Of a stretch of DNA of 64,000 nucleotides, positions 10,122 to 20,434 are shown piece after piece (positions within the stretch are counted from its first letter, which is position 1; every line of letters starts with the position of its first letter). A program made the translations under genes and the position numbers. Location of the stretch: NCBI GenBank assembly GCA_963662175.1, contig OY759225.1, positions 16,051,601 to 16,115,600 on the forward strand. The letters are read 5' to 3'. The DNA is from Aradus depressus (lineage: Eukaryota > Arthropoda > Insecta > Hemiptera > Aradidae). Below the pieces are notes generated by a model. It searched no databases, was not told the DNA's origin, and saw nothing but the letters and a program-made list of their open reading frames with translations.

Positions 10122-10344
10122 TGTGATGTGGCCATTACGGGACTTTCTTATACTAACAAGGCTTACAGATCATTCTCTCTTCCCTTACTCTTCTCAAAAT
10201 CATTTCATTTGGTCCCTTTGAATAGCGTAATCTTGAGAGTAGACTTTCTTATACCAAGTAATGCCAATATGAAGTAATTTTGAAAAGGGGGATGGTCTGT
10301 AAGCGTTGTTGGTATAAGAAGGACTTTGTAATGGCCACATCACA
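10122..10344. mobile_element. MITE with about 50-bp terminal inverted repeats (223 bp)
   Basis: Left end TGTGATGTGGCCATTAC (10122-10138) and its exact complement at 10328-10344. Both sides continue inward through TTCTTATAC and CGCTTACAGA-like segments. Further copies are at 9480-9650, 11532-11690 and 45461-45731. No TSD is clear, so the superfamily is not assigned. Confidence 0.72.
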
Positions 10345-10423
10345 TTATTTTATTATTATTATTTTTTGATCAACACAGATCGCTAAAATATAATGGGAAA
10401 AATTACTTCAAATATGAAGAAAA

Positions 10424-10705
10424 TTAAGTAATGATAAGAAAATATTTGACAGTTATTTGGAGGTTCGTCTGTTGTCGAGGTAAGTCAGAAGGTAGACATT
10501 GTAATAGTTTTGAGATCTTTGTCTGGTATTGAATCAATGGGAGCATCTCAAGATTGTCATCAAGACATGTCATCATTCTTAAATAATGAGCCAATACTCC
10601 GAAGAGATCCGAAACAGAAGATGAGGTGGGGGGCCTCCGTTTCCAAGGACATTCCGTAAACCAGAAGTCATCATCCGTATTTGTCAACCTACGCAAAATA
10701 TACAA
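10424..10705 (-). other. Unrecognised 93-codon open frame
   Basis: The predicted peptide has a mixed composition (FWFTECPWKRRPP, then SVSDLFGVLAHYL and CLPSDLPRQQ). It is less AT-driven than its surroundings, and an AG lies just upstream on the minus strand where a splice acceptor could be. It could be a single exon or an unrecognised transposon piece; no family is recognised. The strand is uncertain because the plus strand carries a consensus-like GAG|GTAAGT at about 10478. Confidence 0.2.
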
Positions 10706-11137
10706 TGGAGACTCTACGTTGATTATTAGGTATGAAGTAAGTCTCTTGTAAACTAACCTTACTCAATCTTTGGAATGTTTTCGTGAATTAAAATCATCAA
10801 TAAAATATGTGTTCAAAGCGCAGTATAACGAGGTATATCACTAATTACTTCTCAATTTGTTGACAACATGGGTAACACAGAGAAACAGCAGATAACAATG
10901 GGAAAAAATGCCTTCTGAATAGCACTTCTTAGTTACAATAATTGCCACACCAAGCGCTAGTTACGTTAAATACAAACTATATCAGAATTGCATTTAATGA
11001 GAAAACGGTATGTGATACAGCAATGTCGGTGTCATTTTCGAATTCAGCAGGCCAAAATACATAGAGGATAGGTAAAATAATCAAAAAAGATCATAGCTGG
11101 CCTCTGTAATTAGTTAATTATATACATTAATGCATAT
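10706..11137. other. No gene recognised
   Basis: AT-rich, apparently single copy within this window. Confidence 0.3.
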
Positions 11138-11148
11138 GGTACTTAACA

Positions 11149-11495
11149 GGTTAGGTTAGGTTTTATGACTCATGCCCGGGCTTTAACTACGAGGTCATAT
11201 CGCCTACTACCAGAGCGCTCTTCCGTCACTCTGGTGGACATGAGCCCGACTCTACTCTGGGAGTCCTAAATTTTGCCTACCCTAAATTTTTATTCATCTA
11301 GGGTAGGGGTCTTCAACGAGTACCTGACATCGTACAGGCTCGGGACCATCGCTTAACGTCCCATCCGAAGAACGGCGTGCTAAAGTTTAATTTACCTCCC
11401 AGATAAAATAAACTAAGGGCCTCGGTCGGGCTACGAACCCACGACCTTGAGCTCAGAAGTCAAGCACGCATACCACTGAGCTACCGGCGCCCTCA
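11149..11495 (-). mobile_element. SINE-A, full-length copy with TTAGG-like tail and TSD
   Basis: Flanked by identical GGTACTTAACA (11138-11148 and 11496-11506). On the plus strand the copy starts with GGTTAGGTTAGGTT, so its 3' tail is made of AACCT units, the complement of the insect telomere repeat. The complete tRNA-like head is at 11425-11495. Confidence 0.94.
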
Positions 11496-11531
11496 GGTAC
11501 TTAACATTTTCTGCAGAGATATTGTGGAATA

Positions 11532-11690
11532 TGATGTGACCATTATAGGACATTCTTATACCAACCAATCATTTTAGCTTATACGAAAGTAGTGAGTTGG
11601 CGTCAGTGGTATATTTTTAGTTCCATTGTACAGGGTAATTCTGATAGTGACTTTCTTGTACCCAGTAATGTCAGTATTTATTGTGACAAA
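11532..11690 (+). mobile_element. Partial TGTGATGTGGCCATTAC MITE
   Basis: Left end (GATGTGACCATTATAGGACA, TTCTTATACCAACC) and an internal CCCAGTAATGTCAGTA stretch are present. The right terminal repeat is missing. Confidence 0.55.
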
Positions 11691-11930
11691 TGCTTGGACT
11701 TATAACTACGAGGTCACATCGCCTACTACCATGCGTTCTTTTGTCGATTTGGTGAAAATGAGCCCGACTCAACTATGTGAGTCCTAAATGTTGTCTACCC
11801 TAAATTTTCATTCATCTAGGGTAGGGGTCTTTAATGAGTACCTGACATCTAAGTGTCTCGGCTGGGTTTCGAACCCACGATCTTAAGTTCTGTAAGTATC
11901 ACGCATACCACTGAGCTACCGGCGCTCTCT
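11690..11930 (-). mobile_element. SINE-A copy, diverged
   Basis: Readable blocks in minus orientation: TAACTACGAGGTCACATCGC, GTACCTGACAT, B box region GGGTTTCGAACCC, and GAGCTACCGGCGC. A central deletion removes the GGACGTTAAGCGATGG block. Confidence 0.85.
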
Positions 11931-12074
11931 ATAATGTCTGTATGAATTTTTGATTTTCAGAAGAGGAAGGGGTATAGTGAGTGAAAATGTAAAATGTAAA
12001 AATAACAATAAAAAAATCTATAATTCGTTGCTGTGCGATACAATTAAACACTTCTTTACAAAATGTGCACAGAC

Positions 12075-12373
12075 GGCGCCGGTAGTTCAGTGGTATGCGT
12101 GCTTGTCTTCTGAGCTTAAGATCGTGGGTTCGAAACCCGACCGAGACCCTTAGCTTATTTTATCTGGAAGGTAAAATAAACCTAAGCACGCCGTCCTTCG
12201 GATGGGACGTTAAGCGATGGTCCCGAGCATGTACCATGTCAGGTACTCGTTAAAGACCCCTACCCTAGGTGAATAAAAAATTTAGGGTAGGCAAAATTTA
12301 GGACTCCCACAGTTGAGTCGGGCTCATGTCCACCAGAGTGACGAATGAGCGCTCTGGTAGTAGGCGATATGAC
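12075..12373 (+). mobile_element. SINE-A copy ending at GATATGACC with TSD
   Basis: Intact head (TAGTTCAGTGG, GGGTTCGAAACC) and body, but it stops at CGATATGACC and lacks the last ~35-45 bp and the AACCT tail. TTACAAAATGT occurs just before (12056-12066) and just after it, as a target duplication would. See findings for what this may mean. Confidence 0.88.
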
Positions 12374-12744
12374 CTTACAAAATGTCCGTCTCATTGAATA
12401 ACATGTTTACTCTTCCTCCAAAACCAACCAGGATGATTTTTTGTCATTTCAAGTTTCATTTAAATCCCTCGATTCATTGTCTGCGATACACCGGTCAAGA
12501 AACACTGATCTGGTGTATAAAAGACTGCGCGAACAATGACCTACACAGGCACTCTAATACGCAACTAATGTTTGACCTTCCCTGTTCATCATCCTTAAAT
12601 GGACGCATATCTTCGTTTTGACTTTTACATTTTTTTTCATTCTTAATTCCTTTTTTTTTTTTTCGTTTTGGACACAGAAACATGAAGAACGATTCAGATA
12701 GGCTGTAATTATGAAGAACTTAGTAGCGAAGAATGATAACTCCT

Positions 12745-13096
12745 TTGACTTGGTATGCCAGAAGATTGATAAAAGAAAATAAATAAACTGGTAAGCCAGA
12801 CACAATGGCGGATCCAACCCCCCCCCCCCCTCCTGAGAGATTTTGTTTTTTAAAATTTTAAGATATCATTTCTTGTCAAATTACAGATGAATAAATATAA
12901 ATTTAATATTTCGTTTTATCGTATAATTATATAAATTATAAAATATATAAAAAATAACCGTAATCATGACGAATGTAAATATAACCACGAATAAAAATAA
13001 CTTATCAACGTTACTGCCGTTTTTGTTGTTTTTATAATAATCATCCGCTAATTCTTATTGAATTCATCTTAATCATAAGTTTCAGTAGGTAACTTG

Positions 13097-13128
<32 letters not shown>

Positions 13129-14582
13129 GCCCCCCCTGAGAGGTTTTTTGGATCCGCCACTGGCCAGACAGTGATAAAAGAAAATAAATAAACTGGTGAG
13201 CCAGAGATTGATAAACTAAAATAAATACAACTGGTAAGCCCGAGAGTGATAAAAGAAAATAAATAAACTGGTAAGCCAGAGAGTGATAAAAGAAAATAAA
13301 TAAACTGGTAAGCCAGAGATTGATAAACTAAAATAAATACAACTGGTAAGCCAGAGAGTGATAAAAGAAAATAAATAAACTGGTAAGCCAAATAGTGATA
13401 AAAGAAAATAAATAAACTGGTAAGCCAGAGAGTGATAAAAGAAAATAAATAAACTGGTAAGCCAGAGATTGATAAACTAAAATAAATACAACTGGTAAGC
13501 CAGAGAGTGATAAAAGAAAATAAATAAACTGGTAAGCCAGAGAGTGATAAAAGAAAATAAATAAACTAGTAAGCCAGAGAGTGATAAAAGAAAATAAATA
13601 AACTGGTAAGCCAGAGATTGATAAACTAAAATAAATACAACTGGTAAGCCAGAGAGTGATAAAAGAAAATAAATAAACTGGTAAGCCAAATAGTGATAAA
13701 AGAAAATAAATAAACTGGTAAGCCAAATAGTGATAAAAGAAAATAAATAAACTGGTAAGCCAAATAGTGATAAAAGAAAATAAATAAACTGGTAAGCCAA
13801 ATAGTGATAAAAGAAAATAAATAAACTGGTAAGCCAAATAGTGATAAAAGAAATTAAATAAACTGGTAAGCCAGAGAGTGATAAAAGAAAATAAATAAAC
13901 TGGTAAGCCAGAGATTGATAAACTAAAATAAATACAACTGGTAAGCCAGAGAGTGATAAAAGAAAATAAATAAACTGGTAAGCCAGAGAGTGATAAAAGA
14001 AAATAAATAAACTAGTAAGCCAGAGAGTGATAAAAGAAAATAAATAAACTGGTAAGCCAAATAGTGATAAAAGAAAATAAATAAACTGGTAAGCCAAATA
14101 GTGATAAAAGAAAATAAATAAACTGGTAAGCCAAATAGTGATAAAAGAAAATAAATAAACTGGTAAGCCAAATAGTGATAAAAGAAAATAAATAAACTGG
14201 TAAGCCAAATAGTGATAAAAGAAAATAAATAAACTGGTAAGCCAAATAGTGATAAAAGAAAATAAATAAACTGGTAAGCCAGAGATTGATAAACTAAAAT
14301 AAATACAACTGGTAAGCCAGAGAGTGATAAAAGAAAATAAATAAACTGGTAAGCCAAATAGTGATAAAAGAAAATAAATAAACTGGTAAGCCAGAGAGTG
14401 ATAAAAGAAAATAAATAAACTGGTAAGCCAGAGATTGATAAACTAAAATAAATACAACTGGTAAGCCAGAGAGTGATAAAAGAAAATAAATAAACTGGTA
14501 AGCCAGAGAGTGATAAAAGAAAATAAATAAACTAGTAAGCCAGAGAGTGATAAAAGAAAATAAATAAACTGGTAAGCCAGAA
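12745..14582. repeat. 37/38-bp minisatellite, about 37 units, with higher-order pattern
   Basis: The basic unit is GAGTGATAAAAGAAAATAAA plus TAAACTGGTAAGCCAGA (37 bp). There are three variants: G (agagagtg), A (aaatagtg) and T (agattgataaac, 38 bp). T units are almost always followed by G. The block T-G-G'-G, with G' marked by ACTAGT, recurs three times, and runs of five and six A units are interspersed. This suggests stepwise amplification of multi-unit blocks. The antisense strand is stop-free for up to 243 codons purely because of the repeat. A hAT sits at 12803-13162. Confidence 0.95.
12803..13162. mobile_element. Non-autonomous hAT (360 bp) inside the minisatellite
   Basis: Ends CAATGGCGGATCCA and the complement of CAGTGGCGGATCCA are flanked by perfect 8-bp duplications GCCAGACA (12795-12802 and 13163-13170), the hAT hallmark. 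It contains C and A homopolymer runs and no transposase. The TSD is minisatellite sequence, so it inserted after the array existed. Confidence 0.88.
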
Positions 14583-15000
14583 CAGTGCGGTGTGGTTTTG
14601 TTAGTCCAACTATCGGACAAGGACGCGTGAATACCAACCCTGTTAAGCCTACCAAGAAAGCTTGAGAGACAGGATAATAACCAGTTACCTAATAATAATT
14701 CATAGTAAATATCGAAACAGGATCTTATGTAAAAATAGAGATACAGGATTTTTATGTTTAATTGGAGATTTACGTGCTTGAAGAAGATATGAATAAAATA
14801 TGTGTAAATAGACTTGTTTGGAGACTGAATCCTGGAGTCTTGTAGGGGAAACATGCGAGAACAAATGTTTCGGATGTCATCAGAACAATAGTTTTTAGGA
14901 GGAGGAATTGTTTTAGCGGATTCTTATAGACTCATCGCTCACTAAGATCTACTGAACTACCATCATTCGTATTTACATCAGTCCCTGAACACGAACCTTA
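14583..15000. other. No gene recognised
   Basis: Single-copy-looking sequence between the minisatellite and the duplicated block. No RNA or protein is identified. Confidence 0.3.
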
Positions 15001-15225
15001 AGGACGCCGTCTTTGGACCGGACTTTAACGATGGTGCCGAGTCTGTACGATGTCAGGTACTCGTTAAGGACCCCCTAAATGTATAAACATTTAGGATAGA
15101 CAACATTTAGGGACACATAATTCCGCAAAATCGGTCGAAGAGAGGGGGGGCTCGATTCAAATAAGTGAGAATATAAAGTTATATCGTAAACTGCAAATAA
15201 AACGTTTTTAATCTGAACTATTTGA
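15001..15225 (+). repeat. Duplicated segment, copy 2
   Basis: Matches 1175-1400 closely (TTTGGACCGGACTTTAACGA, ACATTTAGGATAGA, AATTCCGCAAAATCGGTCGA). The match resumes after the SINE at 15226-15515, so the duplicated block spans 15001-15950 minus that insertion. Confidence 0.7.
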
Positions 15226-15515
15226 GAGGGCGCCGGGAGCTCAGTGGTATGCGTGCTTGTCTTCTGAGCTCAAGATCATAGGTTCGAAAACCGACCGGAT
15301 GGGACGTTAAGCGATGGTCCCGAGCCTGTACGATGTCAGCTACTCGCTAAAGATCCCTGTCCCAGATAAATTAAAATTTAGGGTAGGCAAAATTTAGGAC
15401 TCCCACAGTAGAGTCGGGCTCATGTCCACCAGAGTGACGAAAGAGCGCTCTGGTAGTAGGCGATATGACCTCGTAGTTAAAGCCCGGGCATGAGTCATAA
15501 AAACCTAACCTAACC
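15226..15515 (+). mobile_element. SINE-A copy inserted into the duplicated segment
   Basis: Complete ends, from GGGCGCCGGGAGCTCAGTGG to an AACCTAACCTAACC tail. A central deletion removes the TTATTTTATCTGGGAGG block. The flanks TCTGAACTATTTG and TCTAAACTGTGTG are an imperfect TSD. The empty site is preserved in copy 1 near 1390. Confidence 0.88.
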
Positions 15516-15650
15516 TCTAAACTGTGTGTGAAACACAAAATCATGATTTTATATTAAGTAGTAACGAAATCTAAGATAAAATAATTTTTATTAAAAATAT
15601 TTTGCACTGTCATACTCTAGTTAATAATGTCACAAATATCATAAGTAAGA

Positions 15651-15945
15651 GGGTGCCAGTAGCTTAGTGATATGCGTCTTCTGAGCTCAAGATCGTGGGT
15701 TCGAAACCCGACCGAGGCCCTTAGTTTATTTTATCTGGGAAGGTAAAATAAACTTAAGCACGCCGTCGGATGGGACGTTAAAGATGGTCCCGAGCCTGTA
15801 CGATGTCAGGTACTCGTTAATAAAAAATTAGACCAGGCAAAATTTAGGAATCCCATAGTAGAGTCGGACTCATGTCCACCACGAAGGAGCCCTCTGGTAG
15901 TAGGCAATACGACCTCCTAGTTAAACCCCGGACATGAGTCATAAT
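15651..15945 (+). mobile_element. SINE-A copy (orthologous position to the one at 1552)
   Basis: Head with good B box (GTGGGTTCGAAACCC), body shortened in several places, and tail ATAATAACTAACTA. Its upstream flank equals that of the 1552 copy, so both descend from one insertion that was duplicated with its surroundings. Confidence 0.85.
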
Positions 15946-16536
15946 AACTAACTAGAAATTTATTACTTTGACCAATACATACTAGCTATTATGAATAATG
16001 GACAAAGTAAGTAATTTATTAAATTAACTAGACAATTTGGTCATTATACATAATGTCAAACAATTATGTATAATCGCTATTTAATCACTTTGTCCGTAAT
16101 AAATCCGTATATTCTTAAACCGGAACCTGTTCTACTGTTCCAGACCGTTCTTCTCGGTTTTTGACAGCCCTAACTGACATCGGGAATATGGTCAGAGGAC
16201 CTAAAAACATATAATTTCATTGAAAACTCGATCTCGATTATTTTTCACGATTTAAAACATTATCGCTGTTTCAGCGTGTAGGGACCGGCGCGACAGGTAC
16301 GACATCCAGACGAGAACAACGCCTGAACACAATATAACTTTCCCTTGATTTTCACATGATTGACATGCAGGTCTCGAACTCCCGATATGCACTGTGTTCA
16401 ACAGCACGAATGTAGAAGTAACATTGTTCCTGTCCGAATGCCTCTGGCTGGACATCAGACGAAACACGTTTGACAGAACAACAGCAACTATTGTGTCTAG
16501 GTACTAAATATGTGAATTATGTTCTTATTTGGTTTT
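15946..16536. other. No gene recognised; short inverted repeat at 15960-16020
   Basis: ATTACTTTG and CAAAGTAAGTAAT form a small inverted pair around 15964-16015, possibly a tiny MITE. The rest is unassigned. Confidence 0.3.
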
Positions 16537-16724
16537 GTGTTTTATTAGTTTGCATTAGCAATTGTCAGCAAGTTATTTCAAGAATTAAATTTGGCGTCTG
16601 TATGCGGAAGAGTTTATCAAAATTAGGTATTTTGTGTTTCTTAAGTTCTCTTATACTTATGAGGGAGAGAGACTGATGTTTACAGGCGCACAACATCTGA
16701 CATTATTAACGCCTGTTTTCTAAA
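16537..16724 (+). repeat. Direct repeat, upstream member
   Basis: About 188 bp (GTGTTTTATTAGTTTGCATT to ACGCCTGTTTTCTA). It recurs at 17291-17473 with about 90 percent identity by eye, on either side of a LINE fragment. Confidence 0.8.
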
Positions 16725-16739
16725 ATATATTATTATTAA

Positions 16740-17313
16740 TTAATAATAATAATAATAATAATAATAATGTTTTTATTGTTTAAAGGGATCACCCTTATAC
16801 AATCGAGTCAGTGATTACATTTACAATATTAACGTAATAATGTCACATATAAAATAATACTCATATAAAACAATAATTACATATATAAAGGAACCTTTAA
16901 TAAACTAAATAAATAACATAAATAAATATATATAAATAAAATAAGTAATTACAAATTAATAATAATAATATAACATAGTCAGTAAATATGGAGTGGAGAT
17001 TTAGTTAACAATGAATGCTCTAAGTTTCAGAGCGCTGAACGAATAATAGAAAATGTTTGAGATATCATTGTTATTATGGGCCAGGAGTAATGTATGAAAG
17101 TTGGATCTGTCTATACTTCTCTGAGGCAGGAAGTGGCTTCTAATGGGGGAGTATATCGCACAGGATATTAACAGGTGGTATACGTCTTCCAATTCATTTT
17201 TATTGCAGATTGTACAAAGTTCTTGGGGATTAAGGGTGTTTACATTATTTTTGTAACTGATTTTGAGATAGTACTTGCCAGATAGACGGAGTGTTTTATT
17301 AGTTCGCATTAGC
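16740..17313 (-). pseudogene. LINE C-terminal fragment with (ATT)n tail
   Basis: The minus-strand frame encodes TLRLSGKYYLKIS and then a knuckle LCTICNKNELEDVYHLLISC (C-x2-C-x9-H-x4-C), as at the C terminus of jockey/CR1-like ORF2. Downstream sequence leads to an ATT trinucleotide run at 16738-16770, the 3' tail. The rest of ORF2 is absent. Confidence 0.72.
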
Positions 17314-17473
17314 AATTGTCAGCAAGTTATTTCAAAAATGAAATTTGGTTTATGTATGCGGAAGAGTTTGTCGAAATATTTCGTGTTTCTTAAGTCCTCT
17401 TATACATATGAGGGAGAGAGACTGATGTTTATAGGCGCACAACATCTCAGGTTATTAGCGTCTGTTTCCTAGA
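17291..17473 (+). repeat. Direct repeat, downstream member
   Basis: Second member of the pair at 16537. Its first bases overlap the end of the LINE-encoded peptide, so the exact junction is ambiguous. Confidence 0.8.
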
Positions 17474-18059
17474 GTATAACAGTATTAATTATAAAGAGGC
17501 CCAAGGATATTAAGATAAGGGAAACCACGGGATGGCCTAAGGGGGAGAGCAGGACAGGAGCCCAGTCCAGGACCTCGGGGCACCCAGTGGGCGTCCCAAC
17601 CAGACCAAGGTAGAAGGCACGGCACAACCGGGCATCTCTCTAAAGAAAAGAGACAAAAGCCCCGAAGTGACAAACAAGCCCAGAGATCCCGGTGGCGCCG
17701 GGTCTCAAACCGAACAACGAAATTGTTGACTGCTGTTGTGTGATACAACAACTTACATCTGGATACATGTTGTCAGCAGTGCTGCGCATCTAGTTCAGAT
17801 GTAATGGGTCTACCGACTGCCGCTAGAATTAGTGTCCCATTCATAATAGCTACCCAAAAATGAAAATGGCGACGGTGGAAGAGAACATTTTCAAATTGGC
17901 ACATACTATGTCGACGAACCAATGTCGGAATTCCTTTTGAATGACCATGTCAGACTTCAAAAAGTTTCTTCGTTCGATAACGTTTAAAATAACAAATAAA
18001 CAGAATACGAACTTTCGTTACGGCATTCCACTGCCTATAAGATTTGCAGTCACAGGCAA
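17474..18059. other. GC-rich patch, no gene recognised
   Basis: 17490-17720 is clearly richer in GC than the neighbourhood (CAGGAGCCCAGTCC, CACCCAGTGGGCGTCCC). Its frames give no recognisable protein. A shorter patch of similar composition is at 43515-43605. Confidence 0.3.
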
Positions 18060-18300
18060 TTCGTTTACGAGTCAGGATAACAGGAAGTTTGTGACGATGT
18101 ACATATAACCTCTATGGCTTCGCGCTTTAAAACAAATATGGATGAAATATACAGGAAAATGAAGTCCCTAAAAACTCAATTTAGCCGAGAACGGAAGACA
18201 ATTAGGGAGATGAAAGCCGCAGTACTTCGTTCCATTTTTACATCAAAATTGACTTTGGAAAGGACACGCAGCTGGTTTTGTTTAGACGCGCAACACTGTT
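18060..18300 (+). pseudogene. Possible MADF-domain fragment
   Basis: The open frame from 18114 reads FKTNMDEIYRKMKSLKTQF, then SRERKTIREMK, resembling the last helix of a MADF (Myb/SANT-like) domain ('V..K..SLRTQ..RE.KK'). MADF proteins are host transcription factors and also occur as the second gene of PIF/Harbinger transposons. The helices before it are not readable, so this is a fragment. Confidence 0.35.
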
Positions 18301-19035
18301 GAAAACATGTATCCAGAGGCATGTTGCTGTGCCCAACAAATATGTGGCCAACATTCGTCAACGCGTCTTTACTTACCTAAAGAGCAAAAAAGGAGAGATG
18401 GAAAGCCGAGAAATGACATTACTCCTTATTCGAAGAAGTCCAAAAGTTCCCGTTGACTAAAAGTTATATCCCCCCTCCTGGACGCCACTGGTAAGGTATG
18501 TCAATAGACGTCCCTGAAGTCTGTTTAATCAGGACGAACCGTGAACAATTACATATATGCAGGGTCCTCGGAGTATACAATGGACGAGGAATTTTTGGAA
18601 GATCAGCTGGTAGATTAGATAGACGAGCATATCCTTCGGGTTCGTAACCAATATTTTTAATCACTGAACCACCAACGCTCTCTTCACAGCTCCATCTCAG
18701 AATCGTAAATAAAATTCTGCATCAGCACCCCCACAACCCTTCCTCCCATTCATAATTTTGAGATAAGATGTAAAGAAAACTGGTAAGAGACAAACGTTAC
18801 TTTCAGAAGAGTTTTCCTTCGAGTGCGATACGCCTGTCGCGAAATAAGAACGACAAACGGGCATGCGCCTGTTTCTCAGGATTTTTTTATATTCAAACAC
18901 TTCTTTCACTCGTTTTAATACTGAGTAAGATGATATAATCCCAAATGCTAACAGGTCGCATTTAACGTAACCAGAGGCTGTTTAAGTGTTGCAGATTGTT
19001 GCTGAGATTACTCGTTCTTGTTGTTGTCGCTACTA
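18301..19035. other. No gene recognised
   Basis: Contains a 60-codon frame at 18278-18460 (HVAVPNKYVANIRQRVF) that continues directly from the MADF-like piece in another frame. It could be part of the same decayed gene. Nothing else is identified. Confidence 0.25.
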
Positions 19036-19600
19036 TATTCCTCCCTAGGCCCCTCTACCATCCCGCGGCATGGGGTGTTGTTCATTTCTTCGTACCGGTC
19101 TCTGGTAGGGAATTGTTAGTGAAGCCTAATACTGCCAAGTTTATGTTGCACTCTACCATCTTGCCTTCGTTGTTCTTCCCACAACAGACTTAAGATGAGA
19201 CATGTTGTTTGAGCCTGTGTTGCTTTCATTTCTGCACCTTGTTGCAAACTATCTCCACTATGTTCCTTCCTCCCTTGTTGCACTCTACCATCTCGCCTCT
19301 GGCGTTCCTTCATGGTAGCAGACGTATGCTGAGACTTGCTGTTTAATTTTGTTTTTGCAGCATTTTGCTGTAATTTCCGTCCCTCTCTCCCCCCCCCCCC
19401 CTCCCCCCCCTTCTCACTCTCCTAGTTGCACTCTACCGTTGCGCTACCTGGGATGTTGTTCTTTCCATAGTAGTAGACACATGCTGTTTAAGACTGTGTA
19501 GCCTTTTGCTGTGTTTTTCGTCCCCCCCCCCCCCCCCCCTGGTTGCACTTTACCGTTCCGCTACCTAGGATGTTGTTGTTCCGAAGATCCCCCCGACTCC
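19036..19600 (+). repeat. Degenerate long-unit tandem repeat with C runs
   Basis: The motif TTGCACTCTACC followed by CGCTACCTGGGATGTTGTT and a TTC-rich stretch recurs at about 19049, 19145, 19277, 19427 and 19542. Spacing is roughly 95-150 bp, partly filled by poly-C runs at 19390 and 19521. Confidence 0.7.
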
Positions 19601-20434
19601 AGATTCGCTCGGGTCCCTCCCCCTCCGACCGGCCAAGGTAACTGCCGCGCCGTCCTCTATACTGCCAAGCCAGTCTTCCTACATCTGCGGTCATGACAAC
19701 ACACACGGCCGGTGTCTCCTCTTTTCTTGCTAGCGTGCCTCCTATCGTGTTGTTCAGTGTGGTTCTTAGTGTCCTCAGGATCTTCTGAGTCTTCCCTTCA
19801 TCTCTTCCACCAAACATCTCAACAACCCAATCAATGAGTTCAGCTCCGCCACGGACTCACTAAGTTGAAAGTTAGTAGTTTAACATTTTTGTTATTAAAT
19901 TTTGATATCTTTTACAAATATTCATCAGCTTCTTGTAGGTAAGTGAACTTATCTTTTTTTTTTTTAATTCCATGCACTTTTTTGGTATGTTTTTTTTCCA
20001 ATAGATTCAGGAACGCATCCAAATCCCCGCCAAGATATGTAACATTATTCATGTTTTTCGCCGGGATTTAGGACTAAAACGCTGTTTTTCTCATTAAACT
20101 GCATACTCCATAATCTCCAAATGTAGCCCTTAGTTCAACAACCCTCTACCCTATAAACTGCAGGCAAAAAAAATTAAACAATTGTTTAGTTGAAGGGTTT
20201 TAATTGGTTCAAAAAATATACATTTTCCGCTTGAAATACCAGTTTACTCCCCTACAACTTAAGATGAGATTTATTCAGGAGCGAAGGGAAGGTTTATATG
20301 TATATATTTAAAAAGAAAATAATAAACTTTTCAAAAATAATATAAAATAATATTATACTCTTTTTTAAAGGGTAATTGTGTGTTTTGTAGTGTAGGTACA
20401 TTATTTACACAGTTCTCCCAACCTCCCTTCAAAG
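19601..20434. other. No gene recognised
   Basis: The first 250 bp are GC-richer (TCGGGTCCCTCCCCC, CGACCGGCCAAGG). The remainder is AT-rich. No conserved protein is seen in any frame. Confidence 0.3.

Noticed and set aside
13477..14208. 243-codon antisense open frame (hydrophobic repeats)
   Set aside because: It follows directly from a 37-bp minisatellite without stop codons on that strand. All three antisense frames give similar peptides, so it is not called a gene.
12745..14582. CRISPR-like array
   Set aside because: Units are contiguous repeats with no unique spacers, and the context is eukaryotic.
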